A stretch of 34,260 bases of DNA from Rhizobium sp. (GTDB taxonomy: Bacteria > Pseudomonadota > Alphaproteobacteria > Rhizobiales > Rhizobiaceae). Each line of letters opens with the position of its first letter. Positions within the stretch are counted from its first letter, which is position 1. Shown in pieces: positions 33,201 through 34,260 of the stretch. The stretch covers positions 1 through 34,260 of the forward strand of contig JARXAK010000109.1 of NCBI GenBank assembly GCA_029865885.1, read 5' to 3'. The position numbers and the translations under genes are program-made. The notes under the pieces are model-generated. The model worked only from the letters and a program-made list of their open reading frames with translations. It ran no database searches and was not told where the DNA came from.

Positions 33201-34260
33201 GGGCGATGATCGTCCCCTTGCGATCGATGACGATGATATCCACCGTCACCCCGCTGTTACGCAGCACGCTCTCCGCCGTCTGTTTCGCCGTCGCGGCGAC
33301 AGACGCTGCCACGTCTATCCCACCTTTCGACATGATTTCAAGAACTTCGAGTGCCGTGTTGGCGTTTTCGACGGCCAGACGTTGCGTTTGCGTTAAAGCT
33401 TGACTGCAAGGCATTGACAGAAAAAATCTATTATCGATCTGACTCCGGGACGAATGCAGGTCCAGCGCCCCTTGCGCGAGCTTCGACATCTTGGCGAAAC
33501 CACCGGCAATCGTCAGGCGCGGTACCGGATGCGCGCGCAGATATTTCATCAATCCGCCGGCAAAGTCGCCCATGTCGATCATCGCGCCGTCCGGCAGCCC
33601 GTGAAAGTCCTGGGCTGCCTTTTCCGATGTCGATCCGGTGGCGCCGATGAGATGCGCCAGCCCCTCGGCCCGGGCCACGTCGATGCCACGGTGAATGGAA
33701 TGGATCCAGGCCGCACAGGAAAAGGGGTGCACGACCCCGGTGGTTCCGAGAATCGAGATGCCGCCGAGAATGCCCAATCTGGGATTCCAGGTGCTCTTGG
33801 CAATCGTCTCTCCGTCCGGCACGGAGATCCTGATTTCGAGATCCGCACTGACGCCATGCTCTGCCGACAGGGATTCGATCTCGGCCGTCATCATGGCGCG
33901 CGGCACCGGATTGATCGCCGCTTCGCCAACCGCGATCGGCAGGCCGGCCTTCGTGACTGTACCGACGCCGTCGCCGGCCACAAAGCGGATGCCGCTTCCG
34001 GAGGCTAGGCGGGTCACGGTCGCGATTACGGTAGCTCCATGGGTCACATCCGGATCATCGCCCGCATCCTTGACGATGCCTGCAAAGGCGCTGCTGCCTT
34101 CGAAGCCTTCGCGGGCAAGCGCGAAGGCGGGCGTTTCGCCCTTAGGCAGCGTGATCGAGACTGGATCGGGGAAGCGTCCGGTCAAAAGCGCCGTATAGGC
34201 AGCCTTGGTCGCCGCCGTCGCACAGGCGCCGGTGGTCCAGCCGGTGCGCAGGGGCGCGCC
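33190..34260 (-). CDS. cbiD: Cobalt-precorrin-5B C1-methyltransferase CbiD (5' end cut by window edge)
   Basis: At least 357 residues are seen; the frame is open to the right edge. It methylates C-1 of the corrin ring with SAM, with loss of the acetaldehyde unit. Recognised from LRTGWTTGACATAATKAAY near the start, the VKDAGDDPDVTHGATVIATV segment, GVGTVTKAGLPIAVGEAAINPVPR, GISILGTTGVVHPFS and the GAMIDMGDFAGGLMKYL block. CbiD is the anaerobic-pathway C1-methyltransferase; it replaces CobF in many alphaproteobacteria. A 60-bp stretch (33381-33440) has only 23 G or C and uses codons such as AGA and TTA unlike its surroundings. It overlaps cobK by 11 bp. Confidence 0.93.
   Translation of the reverse strand, partial: GAPLRTGWTTGACATAATKAAYTALLTGRFPDPVSITLPKGETPAFALAREGFEGSSAFAGIVKDAGDDPDVTHGATVIATVTRLASGSGIRFVAGDGVGTVTKAGLPIAVGEAAINPVPRAMMTAEIESLSAEHGVSADLEIRISVPDGETIAKSTWNPRLGILGGISILGTTGVVHPFSCAAWIHSIHRGIDVARAEGLAHLIGATGSTSEKAAQDFHGLPDGAMIDMGDFAGGLMKYLRAHPVPRLTIAGGFAKMSKLAQGALDLHSSRSQIDNRFFLSMPCSQALTQTQRLAVENANTALEVLEIMSKGGIDVAASVAATAKQTAESVLRNSGVTVDIIVIDRKGTIIAHAI

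Overview
The window looks like chromosomal DNA of an alphaproteobacterium of the order Hyphomicrobiales, most likely Rhizobiaceae (Rhizobium/Agrobacterium-like). The reasons are high GC, a purC-purS-purQ cluster with purL nearby, an ATPase inhibitor zeta-type (DUF1476) gene, a DUF1127 gene, rhizobial-type PagL, DUF2189, DUF455 and CbiD proteins, and TTAA-N7-TTAA promoter boxes of the kind bound by the cell-cycle regulator CtrA. I see no rRNA, tRNA, CRISPR array, prophage or insertion sequence. Genes are densely packed, with no gene-free stretch over 300 bases.

Layout. 1-5828 (mostly minus) is a purine block: purL (cut by the left edge), then a MocR-type regulator divergent from a DUF1127 gene, a PagL-like lipid A deacylase, a small lipoprotein, and the tight operon purC-purS-(85-aa coiled-coil protein)-purQ. 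6071-9631 holds the DUF1476 gene, a PAS-GGDEF-EAL protein of cyclic-di-GMP metabolism and an RBBP9-type hydrolase. 9800-12499 (plus) has a secreted tannase/feruloyl-esterase-family protein and a DUF2189 membrane protein. 12504-15476 (minus) is rpe, a membrane protein, purB and a second small membrane protein. 15691-17556 has a short-chain dehydrogenase and an orphan amino-acid-type periplasmic binding protein.

17715-23466 (plus) is one translationally coupled run: flavin reductase, MoxR/CoxD AAA+ ATPase, CoxE VWA protein, XdhC N-domain protein, XdhC Rossmann protein, a molybdopterin-binding/cytidylyltransferase fusion, and a TfoX-N protein. This is the maturation half of a molybdenum hydroxylase (xanthine dehydrogenase/CO dehydrogenase family) system, without the enzyme subunits in view. 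23454-28959 (minus) has a Nudix hydrolase, a DEAD-box helicase with a long charged tail, a LysE exporter, an M23 peptidase, a DUF455 ferritin-like protein and a single-Cys Bcp peroxiredoxin. 29082-32495 (plus) is a large AsmA/YhdP-like envelope protein. 32508-34260 (minus) is cobK and a cbiD cut by the right edge (cobalamin synthesis).

The most interesting signals are regulatory. Two exact and two near-exact CtrA-type boxes sit in front of envelope or c-di-GMP genes. A TGACAAT operator overlaps an apparently leaderless mocR start and recurs at the start of the divergent gene. A perfect 16-bp inverted repeat lies upstream of purC. Among proteins, the coiled-coil gene inserted between purS and purQ, the loss of both motif cysteines in the tannase-family protein, and the altered triad of the PagL-like protein deserve a second look. 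I did not identify a clearly novel defence or mobile system.
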